A stretch of DNA of 64,000 nucleotides from Hemibagrus wyckioides (taxonomy: Eukaryota > Chordata > Actinopteri > Siluriformes > Bagridae), in contig NC_080731.1 in NCBI RefSeq assembly GCF_019097595.1, positions 16,643,071 through 16,707,070 of the forward strand, written 5' to 3'. Numbering within the stretch: position 1 is the stretch's first letter; the number at the start of each line of letters is the position of its first letter. The translations under genes were made by a program, and so were the position numbers. Below, piece by piece: positions 63,189 through 64,000 of this stretch. The notes under the pieces were generated by a model. That model was not told where the DNA came from and did no database searches. It saw nothing but the letters and a program-made list of their open reading frames with translations.

Positions 63189-63535
63189 CGAGATTAGTGC
63201 AGATCACCATATATACAGTGATACAGAACACCATATTGTTATCACAGACTGATGATGATCACTACCTCTGGGTTCCACTTGGGAGGAGGTGCATTTTTAA
63301 GCATGACACATGTCCTGATTTAAAAATCCCATTAATTCCATTCAGTACACGATGGGGAGGAAAAAGGTGGACAAAACTGGCACCAACAACTCCAGTTACA
63401 AGCTCCAGTCTTTTTTATTTATTTCAGTTTTTTTTAGTGTGTGAAACTGTGATGAAACTTGGTCCTGGTGCTGGAGTACACACTGTCCTGTGCAATGTAG
63501 TGTTCCTCACACACTTCAGCTTATTAACAGCGCTT

Positions 63536-63589
<54 letters not shown>

Positions 63590-64000
63590 GGGAAAACTAA
63601 AAAGTCTAGGACCAGGTTTGGAAACCTATGTTATATAAAACAATGTGATCTGTCCTCACACCAAAACCCTTATCCCTAACATTGCTCTATTAATTTCTCT
63701 TCCTGTGTGAAACTCACTGTGTACTACAGCTTATAGTGTGTGTGTGTGCGTGCGCATGACCGTGTGTGTCTGCAGGAGTATTGCGCAAACTGGGCGCACT
63801 CTCAGGTTGACTCTTTGAAACATAGAACACCGCACGATTTGATCGACATTTAGAAATTTGGGTGCATTGAATTGTGTAACGTTTCGAAACTGTGAACGCT
63901 GCACACATAGACTGATTTTCTGGACCTGTGAACACTGCACACTATGTGTAATGTTGTAGAACGTAGCAGGGTCGGTGCGATGTTTTTGGATCCATTAAAT
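62916..64000 (+). other. abhd17b: abhd17b 3' UTR (continues to window end)
   Basis: Follows the stop codon at 62913-62915. No AATAAA is seen before the window end; an ATTAAA variant lies at 63994-63999, so the transcript end is at or beyond the edge. It contains GT microsatellites at 63151-63190 (ending in GA) and 63537-63589. Confidence 0.5.
63537..63589. repeat. (GT)n microsatellite in abhd17b 3' UTR
   Basis: About 25 uninterrupted GT units on the transcribed sense strand. Confidence 0.95.

Overview
This is a window of vertebrate nuclear DNA, almost certainly from a teleost fish. The evidence is spliced genes with GT-AG introns, CA/GT, GATA and TA microsatellites, several Tc1/mariner-type transposon fragments, tRNA-derived SINEs and an RTE-like LINE tail. 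A siluriform/otophysan origin is plausible from the transposon families, but that is only an impression.

Four protein-coding genes can be reconstructed exon by exon with closed reading frames: zfand5 (minus, CDS 1765-5125, 5 coding exons, 206 aa), gda guanine deaminase (minus, 17313-30667, 14 exons, 447 aa), a C9orf85 homologue with a DUF2039-type domain (minus, 37625-47746, 4 exons, 163 aa), and abhd17b depalmitoylase (plus, 54654-62915, 3 coding exons, 288 aa). The same four genes are neighbours on human 9q21, so this is a conserved synteny block. As I recall the human map, zfand5 is flipped relative to gda here.

Layout: 1-560 is non-genic; 560-8590 is zfand5 including its 3' UTR, first intron and non-coding first exon; 8.7-17.15 kb is intergenic and carries four copies of one Tc1-derived family; 17.15-30.7 kb is gda, whose introns hold a hAT-like element with a near-perfect 8-bp target duplication, a fold-back Tc1 derivative, SINE pieces and a GATA array; 30.7-37.1 kb is intergenic with microsatellites and a LINE 3' end; 37.6-47.75 kb is c9orf85, with about 7 kb of minisatellite filling intron 3; 47.75-48.75 kb is a divergent promoter region; 48.7-64 kb is abhd17b, with a non-coding exon 1 carrying two uORFs, repeat-rich introns including a roughly 850-bp polypurine tract, and a 3' UTR running to the window edge.

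The genes do not form a pathway. ZFAND5 is a ubiquitin/proteasome-linked A20/AN1 protein, GDA is a cytosolic purine-catabolic zinc hydrolase, C9orf85 is uncharacterised, and ABHD17B removes palmitate from membrane proteins. I found no convincing undescribed multi-gene system. The most unusual structure is the c9orf85 intronic minisatellite, which has two unit lengths and higher-order duplication and starts about 27 bp from a splice donor.
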